Of a DNA stretch of 64,000 nucleotides, positions 23,225 through 34,069 are shown in pieces. The DNA is taken from positions 131,238,126-131,302,125 of the forward strand of contig OZ005655.1 of NCBI GenBank assembly GCA_963930645.1. The letters run 5' to 3'. Under the pieces are notes generated by a model that was not told where the DNA came from, did not search any database, and was given only the letters and a program-made list of their open reading frames with translations. A program made the position numbers and the translations under genes. This stretch comes from Salticus scenicus (lineage: Eukaryota; Arthropoda; Arachnida; Araneae; Salticidae). Every line of letters begins with the position of its first letter. Position 1 is the first letter of the stretch.

Positions 23225-23640
23225 CTATAACGTTTTGAGGTCGCCTGAACTCATTTTTGCTATTTTTACAGTGTTATATGTAGGGTGTGAGTAAATGTAT
23301 ATATGTCAGTGAATATCATGACATCTAAATGCTTGGCTCGATTGAACTGAAAGCTGGTAGGTATGTGAAAGGTCACCATCAAACGAGCTGCATAGAATTT
23401 GATGGATGTGAGACTTATAGTTCTGTTACAATTACACAAAGAAAAATTCCTTATCATTTTGATTAATGGACTGAACTTTATGAAGTGCGATTGCGCCTAA
23501 ATGTTTTATCCAATTGAGCTAAAAATTGGTAAGTAGGTTACAGGTAATCGTCACGCAATTTGTATAGTTTTTATGAGTACAAGACTTATAAATTCTTTTA
23601 CAGAGACATAAAAAGAAATTCTTTATCACTATGGACTATA
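23225..23640 (+). repeat. Interspersed repeat R2, two tandem diverged units
   Basis: The first unit is about 23225-23460: CGTTTTGAGGTCGCCTGAAC ... CATCTAAATGCTTGGCTCG ... AATTACACAAAGAAAAATTC. The second is about 23465-23640: GATTGCGCCTAAATG ... CAATTGAGCTAAAAATTGG ... TTTTACAGAGACATAAAAAG. Both end with TTCTTTATCA or TTCCTTATCA. Confidence 0.7.
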
Positions 23641-24175
23641 GATTCAAATTATTTGCAGTTATTATTGCAAGAACTGTACAGATCTATGTAAGTATGTAAT
23701 CAAACTATTTATTATTATTTTTATATAAATCATAGTGTGTATCTTTTCAATGTGCAAAAGTTGATTTACAATCATGTATGTATACTTCGTACTTTGTACC
23801 ATCTTGGAGAAAATAATAGCATGCAGATGAAAAATATTTTGTTGGGGGAAAATTGATTATCATTAATAAGTAAAGTTAACAAAATAAGATCTCCAGATTT
23901 TCTTTTTCTTTTTCTTTTCTTTTTTTTTTTTTTTTTTGTAATGAATGTCCAATAATATAAAACTTTAAATCTATGCTGTATCCTGTATTGCTCTGCTTGT
24001 TGCTCAGTCTACGCATATAAAACTCGAAGCCCCCGATTAAAACAGATTATTAAGAAAATAATTTTCGCTTTTTTCTGAAATCTTACATAGATATGCAGCT
24101 ATGCAGCCCCCCTATAAAGGAATCTCACGAGCCGCTACTGCCCTCAACATAATACGACATAAACGTAAAAAAAAA

Positions 24176-24177
<2 letters not shown>

Positions 24178-24212
<35 letters not shown>
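24178..24212. repeat. (TA)n microsatellite
   Basis: An uninterrupted TA run lies just right of the hAT element. Confidence 0.9.
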
Positions 24213-24215
<3 letters not shown>

Positions 24216-24384
24216 TTTTGTTAGAAGTAAAACCAATATTAGATTAAACATACGTGCAAACACAGGAAAAATTTAGCATGCAGTTATTTCAGGTTTCATT
24301 ACCTCTTTTTTAGTCTGTGAGTTTAAAATAAAGTAAATCGGTTATGTAACTAACCCTTATGTAACTTGTTTGATCCACCCTCTT

Positions 24385-24546
24385 TTTTTACTTTCTCTTA
24401 CCCATACGGTAGAGAAATTGGGTCAAATTTACGAAAGTGAGTTTTTCTTATATTTACACGTTTTGAGGTCCACGAAAATCATGAGGGAAATTATGGGAAA
24501 GTAGAGTTTAACATCTATAGACTGCACTTACGAAATGAAATGAATA
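24385..24546 (-). mobile_element. Family A fragment, target of the Tc1 insertion
   Basis: TTTACTTTCTCTTACCCATA, then ATTTACACGTTTTGAGGTCC, then GTAGAGTTTAACATCTATAG and GCACTTACGAAATGAAATGA correspond to pieces of family A as oriented at 62790-62850 and 58470-58550. The sequence breaks at the Tc1 boundary where family A would continue as TATATGTTTTTT-type sequence. Confidence 0.75.
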
Positions 24547-25977
24547 AACACTGATGGAAAAAAAAATCCCAACACCAGGAAGGAGCTGTGCTAGATAAAC
24601 GAAATTTGGTAGGCGTGTTTATACATCTGAAAGATGACGTCGATTCAAATTTCGAGCTACGCGCATAAGTGTGGCGCTAGTAGCGACACTATGAACATGC
24701 AAATGAGGTTTGCTTTAAATAAGCGCTGTAAGGTTCGTGATCGTTATTTACAGTTGAGATTTCACGTAGTGGGTTAATCTTAGTCAAGAATGCCTCTAAG
24801 AAGACGAAGAAGCCATTATCAACAGCTCACTGAGTTTGAACGAGGACGTGTAGTAGGGCTACGAGAAGGTGGGTTTTCTTTCCGCGATATTGCAGAAAGA
24901 CTTGGCAGGAATGTATCCACTGTGCATGAGTGTTGGCAGCAGTGGTCAAGGGAAGGTACTGCCTCAAGAAGACCGGGTTCCGGGCGGCCACGTGGCACTA
25001 CTGAGAGGGAAGACCGCCGTGTTCGGCGTATGGCTGTGGCTAAGCGTACTGCGTCTGCAGTTGAAATTCGAGCTGCAGTTGGCACCACAGTGACACAACG
25101 AACTGTTACAAATCGGTTACTTCAAGGACAGCTCCGAGCCAGACGTCCTGTAGCGTGCATTCCACTGACTCCAAACCACTGCCATTTGCGACGTGAGTGG
25201 TGTCAAGCTAGAGCTCATTGGAGGACGGAGTGGAGATCTGTTGTGTTTTCTGATGAAAGCCGGTTCTGCCTTGGTCGCAGTGATAGCCGCGTGTTGGTTA
25301 GAAGGAGGCCAGGTGAACGCCTGCTAGTGACTTGTCTGCCGCCTAGACACACAGGGCCTACTCCTGGAGTTATGCTTTGGGGAGCAATTTCGTATGACAG
25401 CAGGAGCACTCTCGTGGTTATCCCACGCACCCTGACTGCAAATTTGTACGTCAGTCTAGTGATACAACCTGTTGTGCTGCCATTCATGAACAGCATTCAA
25501 GGGGATGTTTTCCAACAGGATAACGCTCGCCCTCATACCGCTGTTGTAACCCAGCATGCTCTAAAGATTGTCGACATGTTGCCTTGGCCTGCTAGATCAC
25601 CAGATCTTTCTCCAATCGACTACGTATGGGACATCATTGGACGACAACTCCAGCGTCATCCACAACCAGCATTAACCGTCCCTGCATTGACCGCCCAAGT
25701 GCAACAGGCATGGAACTCCATCCCACAAACTGATATTCGACACCTGTACGACACAATGCATGCACGTTTGCATACTTGCATTCAAAATTCTGGCGGTTAC
25801 ACCGGTTACTAATGTACCAACATTTCACATTTGAAATGGCTCTTCTCGCCAATGGCTCTACCTGTGATCTTGAAACTTTAATCAATTAAATATGTTACCT
25901 AGACAAATGTATTGCTGAAATTTCATTACTGTACAATAATTTTTTCTTGGTGTTGGGATTTTTTTTCCATCAGTGTA
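24547..25977 (+). mobile_element. Tc1-type DNA transposon, full length (about 1.43 kb)
   Basis: The terminal inverted repeats are about 28 bp: CACTGATGG-A9-TCCCAACACCA at the left and the same with A8, inverted, at the right end (near 25975). A TA dinucleotide borders both sides, as expected for the superfamily. A single transposase ORF fills the interior. Left of the ORF lies about 240 bp with an alternating composition and a possible TATA-like TTTAAATAAG near 24713. The element looks young: TIRs differ by only one base in the A-run and the ORF is uninterrupted. Confidence 0.95.
24790..25812 (+). CDS. Tc1-family transposase, 340 aa
   Basis: This is an uninterrupted transposase of normal Tc1 length. 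Residues 10-60 form the first paired-like helix-turn-helix (motif LTEFERGRVVGLREGG). GSGRPRG at 63-69 is the linker/AT-hook-like segment, and a second helix-turn-helix spans about 75-120. The catalytic region has VVFSDESRFCL (D155), FQQDNARPHTA (D244) and SPDLSPIDYVWD, where the third acidic residue is D277 instead of the usual glutamate. Only 32 residues separate D244 from it, against 34 in canonical Tc1. The C-terminus GGYTGY is typical. The enzyme would bind the TIRs and cut and paste at TA. Activity is uncertain because of the E to D change. The ATG at 24790 is the first one in frame. Confidence 0.95.
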   Translation: MPLRRRRSHYQQLTEFERGRVVGLREGGFSFRDIAERLGRNVSTVHECWQQWSREGTASRRPGSGRPRGTTEREDRRVRRMAVAKRTASAVEIRAAVGTTVTQRTVTNRLLQGQLRARRPVACIPLTPNHCHLRREWCQARAHWRTEWRSVVFSDESRFCLGRSDSRVLVRRRPGERLLVTCLPPRHTGPTPGVMLWGAISYDSRSTLVVIPRTLTANLYVSLVIQPVVLPFMNSIQGDVFQQDNARPHTAVVTQHALKIVDMLPWPARSPDLSPIDYVWDIIGRQLQRHPQPALTVPALTAQVQQAWNSIPQTDIRHLYDTMHARLHTCIQNSGGYTGY

Positions 25978-26103
25978 TATATTTTTATATGAGTAAAAAA
26001 ATGTCCATGTCTCATGTAGAATATGACACGGAAATCATTCACTGTTCATTTACAGAGCCACACAAAAGAACTAGATTATAGTGCGACAATATCTGAAAAT
26101 TGA
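25978..26103. other. Short spacer
   Basis: Possible continuation of the family A fragment right of Tc1 (ATATTTTTATATGAG); no other feature. Confidence 0.4.
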
Positions 26104-26119
26104 TGGAAGTGTATTTCAG

Positions 26120-26206
26120 GTTGTGCCATATACTATTACAATGGGATTATATTTAGGTGCACTGTGTGGTCTGTACATAATCTTCAAAAGATATATAGAG
26201 CTATAA
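26120..26206 (+). CDS. Candidate terminal exon, copy 1 (28 codons)
   Basis: A pyrimidine-poor but valid acceptor, GTATTTCAG, is followed by an open frame of 28 codons ending in TAA. The frame reads VVPYTITMGLYLGALCGLYI then IFKRYIEL: a hydrophobic, glycine-spaced segment of membrane-helix type followed by a basic tail. The second copy at 26663-26764 keeps the acceptor, frame and hydrophobic pattern, which hints at a real exon. No upstream exon, start codon or donor was found. I do not recognise the family. It could instead be a chance frame or a pseudogene exon. Confidence 0.35.
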   Translation, partial: VVPYTITMGLYLGALCGLYIIFKRYIEL

Positions 26207-26662
26207 ATATTTAAACGACTGTTAGTGGAAGTGCTTTACTATAATATTTTACCATGTCCAGGAAAGCTGCTCAGGAATGGAAATGAATTCCTCGTAGACA
26301 AATGATAAATAATGTATGTTTTTAAGCTAAATATTCATTGCTTGTTTTTTATATATTTACACGTTTTGAGGATTCCTGATTACCGAAGTCGAGTTTTTTA
26401 AAGTTTGATCTTTGTCTGTGTCTAGAGAAACTTGAATAATTTCAAGAGATCCAAAAGTTGTATTTTCAAATTAATATAAGTTCGTTGCTGGAAAAGTTTG
26501 ATCAAGGCTGATAACTTTCAAGGAATGTTGCGTGTGAAAGTAGTCTAAATAATTTTATGTGAAATTTTAATTTTAATAACAGATTTAAATTCTATATAAA
26601 TATAGGTATAGTAATGAAAGTAAATATAGGTGTAGTAATGTATGTAATAAAATGTATTTCAG

Positions 26663-26764
26663 GTTGTGCCGTGTATTATTACTATAGGATTATATTTAGG
26701 TGCAGCATGTGGTCTGTACATAATCTTCAAAAAATATACAGGGCTGCAAATATTTAAGCAATAA
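26663..26764 (+). CDS. Candidate terminal exon, copy 2 (33 codons)
   Basis: It has the same acceptor (GTATTTCAG) and frame as the exon at 26120. It reads VVPCIITIGLYLGAACGLYI then IFKKYTGLQIFKQ and TAA. The pattern PxxITxGLYLGAxCGLYIIFKxY is conserved. Substitutions include Y to C, T to I and M to I, and the C-terminus is five residues longer because the first copy's stop is displaced. Either paralogous/alternative last exons or one live and one dead copy would explain this. Confidence 0.35.
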   Translation, partial: VVPCIITIGLYLGAACGLYIIFKKYTGLQIFKQ

Positions 26765-27090
26765 CATTCTTTTTATTGTTAATGGAAGTACTTTGCTATA
26801 GCATTTTACCATGGCCAAGGAAGCTGCTCAGGAACTGACGTATGGTATCATAGACGTATGGTAAATAATGTATATTTTTAAGCTAAATATCCATCGCTTG
26901 TGTTTTGAATATTTGTACGTTTTGAAGCTTCTTGATTACGAAAGTTAATTTTTTAACGTTTGATATTTGTCTGTCTCTCTTAGAGTACCTTAAAAACAAA
27001 TAATTTCAAGAGATCCAAAAGTTGTATTTTCAAATTAACATAAATTTGTTCCTGTAAAAGTTTCATCAAGACTGATAAGTTTCTGAAAAT

Positions 27091-27399
27091 AACAAATAAG
27101 TAAAATCATTTCACTATCAACAACCTAGATAATCTCCAAATGACTCAGAAATATAAATTGTGCATAGTTACAATTAAAAGGATCATGTGGAGATCATACA
27201 AATTGTATTTTTCATAGACGAATTTACTTTCAAATAGCAGAAATTATAAATATTAAAATTCATAATGCGTAGTAAGAAAATAAAATAAACTGATATGCAC
27301 ACTCTCTCACAACACGAAAACAATGATTTTTAAGCAGAGTTTAACATTAGTATATGTTTATTTTTACAAAAATTCCTAAATTTAAATATTATATATATA
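27091..27399. other. AT-rich spacer
   Basis: Nothing recognised; ends at a poly-A run (27400-27428). Confidence 0.5.
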
Positions 27400-27400
27400 C

Positions 27401-27431
<31 letters not shown>

Positions 27432-30307
27432 AATGAATTAAACATTTCGTTCAAATTATGCCTAAACTCAACACTCTTAAAAGCAATACGTCATTCAATT
27501 GTATGATCGGAACCAATCACATATTCCAGATTGATCACAATATATTCACCAACTATCAAAATAAACTAATTACAGGTGGTACTATGGTTATTTAATAACT
27601 AATGTTTAACTTTAAAATTCCTGACTCATTGATCTCATGGTATATAAAAAAAACTTTCAATAAACCCTGATCCGAATGGAGATAATGCATCTCCCATTAG
27701 AGGAATAATCTTTTCAACAAATTAAAACAATAAGAGTTAATTAGCCTTATTTAAAGTTTTAAACTTCAATTACTGTAAACAGATATTTAAGAATTATACT
27801 TCACACTTTAAAACAAATCTAAAGCAAATTTTACTTAAAATTGAATTGATACTTAATTATACAGAGCAACATAAAAATTACAATTACACTACGCTAAACA
27901 TATATAACAACTTTTATAACTTCCTTAAAATTATATTTCTGAAAGTGACAATTCAACTAAAGGTGTTTAACTTAACACAACAAAATTACTTTTTCAAATT
28001 CATTTTCTTACATCCAAAAAAAAAAAAATTAAAACTGTTTTACCTTTTAACAGCATGGAAAAGAAAATAAGATTGTGTACAACTCACAAATTTACTAGCG
28101 ATGACATAGCACAGGAAACTACGAGGCCACCAGGAGCTGTAACTAACTATGGCAGGCGTCATTTCATAATCTCTGATACTGCAAGCCAATTTGGAAACAA
28201 TCCACTGAAATTGCCAGATTGAACTAAGGAAATAGAAGGTCAACAAAAATACGCTGCAACGGCAGACATCACATCCAGACAGCCGTAATAAAAGGCTCCG
28301 AGCAAGTAACCGCACACGACACCAGGTCTCCACTAGGCGGTGTTAGAAAAAATACTGATCAAAGTAGGGGCATCCCATAAAATCATCTTGAATTACAAGA
28401 TTTCATGATGAAAACAAGCTCGACTTGAATGGATGTTAAGCAGCGGGCAATTTATTTTATACAAGTACAGGCCTTTCACCCAGGCCGCCGATACTATTAT
28501 GAAGACTGCTACATTCGCCCCTAAGTCATCGCTCCTAGATCTTTCTAATGTCACTCTCCTCTGGAAAAGATGAGATGATAATAATCATGATTCGAGAGAG
28601 GTTCAGGGTATAAAAGCACTCAAAACCCCCCTTTCACAAAATGCCTAGAGCTTCCGCAAGACACCACACACACATACAAACAAACAAATAACATCGCTTT
28701 CCTACTACCGCAAACACGCCCTTGAGTCAGAAAATCCAATCCCTGTGTTATCCATCTTACTGGATATCTAAAGTTAGCAGAGGTTTTAAAATAACAATTT
28801 TCCATCTAAAAAAACTTACAGTGGAAAGTGTGATTTGAATTTGACTTGGATGAAAATTTAAAGTGTATGACACGATTGAAGACAAGATAAATTTACGTTA
28901 TAATTTCAGTTTTATTAAAAACTTTAAACAAAATATAAATTTAACAACAACAGCAATAAAGTTAATAAAAGTTAACAGTATATTAAATTACAACTTATTC
29001 AACCCAGCTCAAGTGTTTTTATCAAACGTTAAAACATTTTACCATGGCCCAGAAATACCAAAAATAAAAATGTAACACTGAGGAAGGCATTAGCAAACAT
29101 TTAACATAAACGAAAATAAACACCGGCAGAGTAAAATCATATTAAAAGACAATTTACATCGTCCAAAAGCTGACGTGACGTAAAACTAAATGTGAGCAAC
29201 ACCACATGCATAATCAGCGATATTTATAGTAAAACAACAACCGGCAAAGACAACGCCTACACCCGGGAATCAATAATTTTATGCGAGGATGATACAAGGA
29301 ACGCCGGAACGAGTTCACCATCTGCAGAAAATTCCAGCAATTAAATATTCCATACTAAAGTATAGCTCTAAGAAGTGTGATCAACTAAGCATTCCAGGCT
29401 AAAGTATAGCTCTAAGAAACGGGATCAACTAAGCATTCCAGGCTAAAGTATAGCTCTAATAAGCGTGATCAACTAAGCATTCCAGGCTAAAGTATAGCTC
29501 TAATAAGCGTGATCAACTTTAAAAAGTAAACAAATGAGGAAAATTACTTTAAGATATTGAACTTCTATTAAAGATTTATTTAACTGATTAAATTGATAAA
29601 GGTAAGTTTTAAAAGGAGATTTATATAAGAAATAAAGTTTATATTTAGAGATTTAAGTTAACAAGAAGTATTTAAAATAAAGATATTGTTATTATACGTA
29701 ACACCCTGTGCAGCCACAACTTACAGATAAAAAAAATTTATTCCCTAATTCTATATAACAGTTAATCGAATTTTATCAAAACTCCGCCCAGCTTAACAAT
29801 TAGCTAAAAACTCGTTAAATCTCTCCAGGTAAATTTTCTCACGACGAGAAACTTCCAAAACCCATTAACACGTCAGTACCTCTGTAATTATCAATATTGC
29901 AATACACCTAGAAACACGATCCATTAAACCAATTAAACACAGTTAAAAGTCGCTTCGAGAAAACTGTCAACCGCACATGTGTTCGAAAAGCAAATCACGA
30001 TTGAACTGAAACCATATGTTTCTTCGTCTGAGACACAGATCTGCTTACGTTTATCAACAGAATTGGAAAACGAAAGCAGATGTTTTTTTTTCTCTAACCC
30101 AGAGGAGGGGAGGGGAATAATCCTCTGAAAGAGAGCAAATGCGCATTAATCCTAGAAAATGTTGCATTCAACCAGTACCAGATAAAACTAATGATGTTTT
30201 TAAGACTTATGGGAAAGCGCTTAGCACAATTCTACAGCTTTTTGTATTTTAATAGGGAAACAGGTAAACAAGTGATTATCTGGGAAACAAATTTTAACGA
30301 GGGGGAC
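27400..30307. other. Unclassified segment related in part to 4919-7104
   Basis: It shares short ordered blocks with the insert in the first Helitron. A TATA-box-like GGGTATAAAAGCAC lies at 28606-28619, and GAGGGGGACTGTTATTGC at 30300-30317 looks like a polypurine tract followed by a TG-starting LTR. No pol or gag frame was found on +. Open frames at 28040-28333 and 28863-29075 show no domain. It may be a long LTR or a retroelement derivative, but this is inference. Confidence 0.3.
29345..29518. repeat. About 44-bp tandem repeat, four units
   Basis: AAAGTATAGCTCTAA is followed by AAG(C/T)GTGATCAACT or AAACGGGATCAACT, then AAGCATTCCAGGCT, four times in a row. Units differ by only a few bases. 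Confidence 0.92.
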
Positions 30308-30409
30308 TGTTATTGCACTAAAATAATTGGACTTACATTCAATTTTACTCTAATGAATAAAGTTTAAAATTCTATTTTTATTTTATTTAATCAAATTTTA
30401 ATTTTTAAC

Positions 30410-31664
30410 AAAACGTTACGATTTCCTTCGTGACAGAACAATGTAATTTTCTACTACAGTCACGCGCCACATGAAAACGGACAAGCCATTTAAAATAATG
30501 TCCCTTTTTCTTTAGAATCGATTTATTTTCTTCTAACGGTAAATTATTTGCATATTAGCAATCTGTGTTTTTATGCGCTTCATTACAAAAGACACATATC
30601 TGTTCTTTTTCTCTAATCGGGGCGTTACAAATCACCGTGGCTGTAGCAACCCTAAAACTGTTCTGTTTTTGTTTATTTTTCTTTACCACGTTTGGGTAAT
30701 GTTGTTCTGTTTTACCCAGGAAAAAAAATGTGTTTTTTCTCGAACCGTTAGTTCCTTACTCAAAAATTTCATTAAGTTATTTACATAAAAATTTAAGTTT
30801 TCATTTTCGTTTTTATTATATGCTAATAGTAAATCGGTAGGTAATAACATGGGGCATAAAATTGATCGATAAGTATTTGATACGACTCTTAGAGATTTTA
30901 AACTACGTATTTGGGTCTGACATTTATCTACTATCATTCTAAAATTCGATAAATCGTTCGAGATTTTTAATGATGGGGTGTCTAATAACTGGTTTAAATG
31001 CGCGTTAATAAGGAGGTCTTTCCTAACAAAACGGTTCTCTAAAAGTTCAATGGCTGTATCATAATTATTTTCAGAAAGCGAAAAACCCTTAATACTGTTT
31101 GCTTCTATACCGCCAAAGTGCGCCTTCAAATAATTGAATTTTTCTACTTTATTCAAACACTCGTTTTTGTGGATGGTTGATTTAAAACTGTTCCGAAAAC
31201 TTAGCCACTGACAACTATCGCCGAAAAATTTAGGAAGTGAAATTTTAGGAAGTTTAACATTATTTTGATTTACACTATTTTTAGTTATTTGAGAGGTTTC
31301 TAATACGGACACAGGTGTTACTGATTTCAACGTATCGTTAGGCCGAAGTTCCTTAAGATTTTTCCTTGCGCGGAAGGACCACTTTGTCACTTTCTCGCTA
31401 TAGTCTTCAACTGATTCTTCTTTTCAACTGATTCTGCTTTCTACTCTTTCTCAAACTCTTCATTTTATAACTGACACTGGACATCATTGTAGGCTATTTT
31501 TAATTCTTCATACTTTTTGGAGATTTGCTCTATCAGTTCCTCTAGTTCAGAGGCATTTACTTCAGACTCATTGAAAAGAGACTCAATCTTGTTACAAAAT
31601 TTTAAAACACGGTACCAAATGCGGTACGTTTGGTTTTTATTCTAATTGTTTCTTCATTCATTTT
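30410..31664 (-). pseudogene. BEL/Pao gag fragment, frameshifted
   Basis: Reading leftwards from about 31664, an N-terminal segment with NASELEELIEQISKKYEELK lies in a frame different from the main one. The main frame, 31390-30683, is 235 codons. It has LPKISLPKFFGDSCQWLSF and EKFNYLKAHFGG, the signature of the DUF1759 region of BEL/Pao gag. After a T/A-run frameshift near 30725 the zinc-knuckle part follows: CVFCNEAHKNTDC with a stop just after, then KKKGHYFKWLVRFHVARDC, where knuckle cysteines are replaced. No pol domain follows to the left of 30410. It is a dead 5' fragment of a retrotransposon. Confidence 0.85.
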
Positions 31665-32650
31665 CCTTAAATTTTTTAACTATATTATATTTTCTACAAT
31701 CGATATGTTATACTAAATACTTAAAAAATAAAAAAATATGTTTCAGACACTAATTTTACTAATTAAAAAGGTTTTTGTTAATCAGTTATAATTCATACAA
31801 AACAAAATATAAAATCAACTTTGATCATCAAATGTATATTTTTTCAACCAATAAATCATATTTCTTTATTTCCCAATTACAGGCTGTTTATTTTATCACA
31901 CAATATTCTTTTCATTATTTTACCGTATTATTATTTTCATTTTCAATATTTAACTGGCATCCTACCATCTAGGCATAGGAATGCCACTATGTTGTGTTTC
32001 TAACGCTATTATTAAATTCTATAATGGAATCAATCTTACCTGATTCATCTTCCAAAGGATGCCGGACGGGGCAAGGATGTGAGTTATTCTGAACAGCCTG
32101 TAAAAAACTAATTAATTATCATTAATTCATTTCAGAGTCAGTTTATTAAATAACATTAAGCTTTCTTCTACTTCATCTTCTTCATCTTCTTTTTTTTTTT
32201 TTTTTTCATTTTATTCCATAACACAAAGCGGGCGGTGACGATACGCGAATACAAACTAAACTAAACAAGAAACTAATATACAATCTTTTGGTTTATATTG
32301 GATTGCCAGAATCAAGGTTTACAACGACAGACCGTTAAACGCTGAAAGTTCACGTGATATAATAAAGAGAGTCAATAAAATAAAATATATCGAGAAATAA
32401 GAATAAAAAGTCAGTCCTTTCATACAATGAGTCATTGAATGTTCAAAATAGTATAAAGTCATTCAATTTACAGCAATATTTAACTAAACAAATTAAACAA
32501 TCTAACGTACAAAAACTAATTTGCATATAACGATAAAATAGAAATATAGATTGCAAAATCAAGCGAGAAATATTTACAAAATTTACAAATATGTACAAAT
32601 ATTTATATACAAATATTTACATTACGCATGCGCAAATTTTACAAGTATTT
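31665..32650. other. AT-rich region, mostly unassigned
   Basis: It would hold the leader or LTR of the BEL/Pao element on the right side, but no LTR pair was found. One candidate exon lies at 32040-32097. A T18-type run and CTTCATCTTCTTCATCTTC lie near 32168-32205. No gypsy 3' LTR could be seen left of 32700. Confidence 0.5.
32040..32097 (-). CDS. Candidate internal exon (58 bp)
   Basis: On the minus strand a polypyrimidine tract with TTTTTTACAG precedes the exon, and GTAAGA, a strong donor, follows it. The open frame reads AVQNNSHPCPVRHPLEDES. Base composition inside is more GC-rich than its flanks. No partner exon was found in the window, and I do not recognise the protein. A chance combination of splice-like signals is possible. 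Confidence 0.35.
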
Positions 32651-32719
32651 ACATTTTAAATTCTAACATTACCGTTAAGTGTGGTACTTGACTAGCCCAC
32701 TATAGTGCGGTTCTGTTCC

Positions 32720-34042
32720 TTCGGTTTTGATGAAGGTGTTTTAGTAATCCGTACAACTACACCATTCAGCCGTTTCAAGACTGTGTAGCCGTTTTAAGAC
32801 TGTTGTTACTCTGTAGCTTGGGAGAGAGACCTTTGCGTCGAACAGGATTCCACAACCAGACCTTGTCGCCTTCCTGGATCTCATGTTGTGCAGCTTTTAG
32901 ATCATACCTTGTCGTCATTTTCTCTGTTGCTATGTGAATCCGCTCCTGAGCAAAGTTGTGTACATTCTCAAATCGTGCCTAGAGAGTTTGGATGTACTCC
33001 TCGGGCGATGAAGGCGCATCTGGTGGACAGCCAAATAGGAGATCACATGGGAGACGAAGTTCGCGTCCAAACAGCATCTGAGCTGGAGTATAGTCGGTGG
33101 TCTCGTAGACATCAGTTCGATAAGCCAGCTGGAACAATGACAACTTCAAGTCCCAATCTTGCTGGTTCCTTGATACTAGATGAGAGAGGTTATTCAGGAT
33201 GGTACTGTTAAACCTCTCGACCATGCCGTCCAACTGGGGATGTAAGGGAGTTGTTTGGATTTTGTCTATGCCGTGTAATTGACACAGTCCTTTGAAAACA
33301 GCAGATGTAAAGTTTGTGCCTTGGTCGGTATGAAGTTGAAGGACCGTACCGTACCTTGAAACCCGTTGTTGCACTAGAACCTCTGCGACTGTGCATGCCT
33401 CTTGATCGCGAATGGGTTATGCCTCAGGCCACTTGGTGAAATACTCCATCACGGCGAGGATGTACTTATTTCTACTGAAGGTCCGTGGCAAAGAACCCAA
33501 GATGTCGAATGCAATCCGTTCAAATGGTGCTCCCACGTCACACCGTTGTAGTCTTCCTCGGCTTCGTTTCTTTGGGCCTTCGCGTGCCACACAAGCATCA
33601 CATGATTTACACTATTTTTCCACGTCCTTCCTTGCCTTGTACCAGTAAAAGCGTTCTCGAACTTTCTCCACGGTCTTCATCACCCCAAAAGGGCCCCCGG
33701 TTGGCCTACTATGCAACTGCTTTAGAACATCTGGAATCTTTAATCTTGGTAACACAATCTGCCATCTGAAGCTTTTCCCACCATCAGATTCCCATTTTCT
33801 GCCCAATAACTTTTCATAATGGGACTAAATCTGGAAATTTCCTCCCAGGTAGCTCTGGTGCTGGTCATCTCCTTCAGCTGTAATATGGGATTTATGTCAG
33901 GATCTTCCAACTGGGCTTGTCTAAGTTCCTGGTCACTCCAGTGGCCCAGAATCGATGGTATTGAGACTATAGCTGGGCAGACAGCCGGATTTATCTGCTG
34001 GTATTTTTGTTCGGCTCTACAGCAGTACTTGCAGCTTTCCAA
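32720..34042 (-). pseudogene. Gypsy integrase, with stops
   Basis: The zinc-binding region has PTGGPFGVMKTVEKV and CKSCDAC; the usual histidine of GGHFG is replaced by P. The core has FDILGSLP, LHTDQGTNF and VERFNST, giving D, D and E with 35 residues between the last two, the DDE spacing of retroviral-type integrases. In-frame stops are at 33612-33614 and 33417-33419, and the long frame ends at 32979-32981. Homologous residues (FENVHNFAQERIH, VWLWNP) continue to about 32830 after a stop or frame change. It would have inserted the cDNA in the genome and is dead now. Confidence 0.9.
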
Positions 34043-34069
34043 GCAGAATTTTCATGACAAGGCATCTGC

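Larger units (their letters stand above)
19940..24140. mobile_element. Non-autonomous hAT-type element, 4.2 kb, with 8-bp TSD
   Basis: It starts CAGCGGTGGCTCGTGGC and ends CTCACGAGCCGCTACTG, imperfect inverse termini. CCCTCAAC at 19932-19939 recurs at 24141-24148. No transposase frame is present. It contains Helitron family 1 copy 2 and an R2 repeat. Its own sequence near 19960-20330 holds GCTGCA-rich blocks (GAGCTGCATCC, GATGCAGCTCC). Confidence 0.9.
26104..27090 (+). repeat. Diverged tandem duplication of about 450 bp
   Basis: Copy 1 is about 26104-26525 and copy 2 about 26645-27090. Shared blocks in order are GTATTTCAGGTTGTGCC, GGTCTGTACATAATCTTCAA, AAGCTGCTCAGGAA, TTAAGCTAAATAT and TTTCAAGAGATCCAAAAGTT. 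Each copy contains one candidate terminal exon. About 120 bp of unshared sequence lies between the copies. Confidence 0.88.

Noticed and set aside
24819..25885. Open frames opposite to or overlapping the Tc1 transposase
   Set aside because: Shadow frames of a real coding sequence.
28040..28333. 97-codon minus-strand frame
   Set aside because: No recognised domain, Cys/Leu/Ser-rich and inside an unclassified repetitive segment; not enough support.
29345..29518. Possible CRISPR-like array
   Set aside because: The 44-bp units are directly tandem without distinct spacers, and the DNA is eukaryotic.
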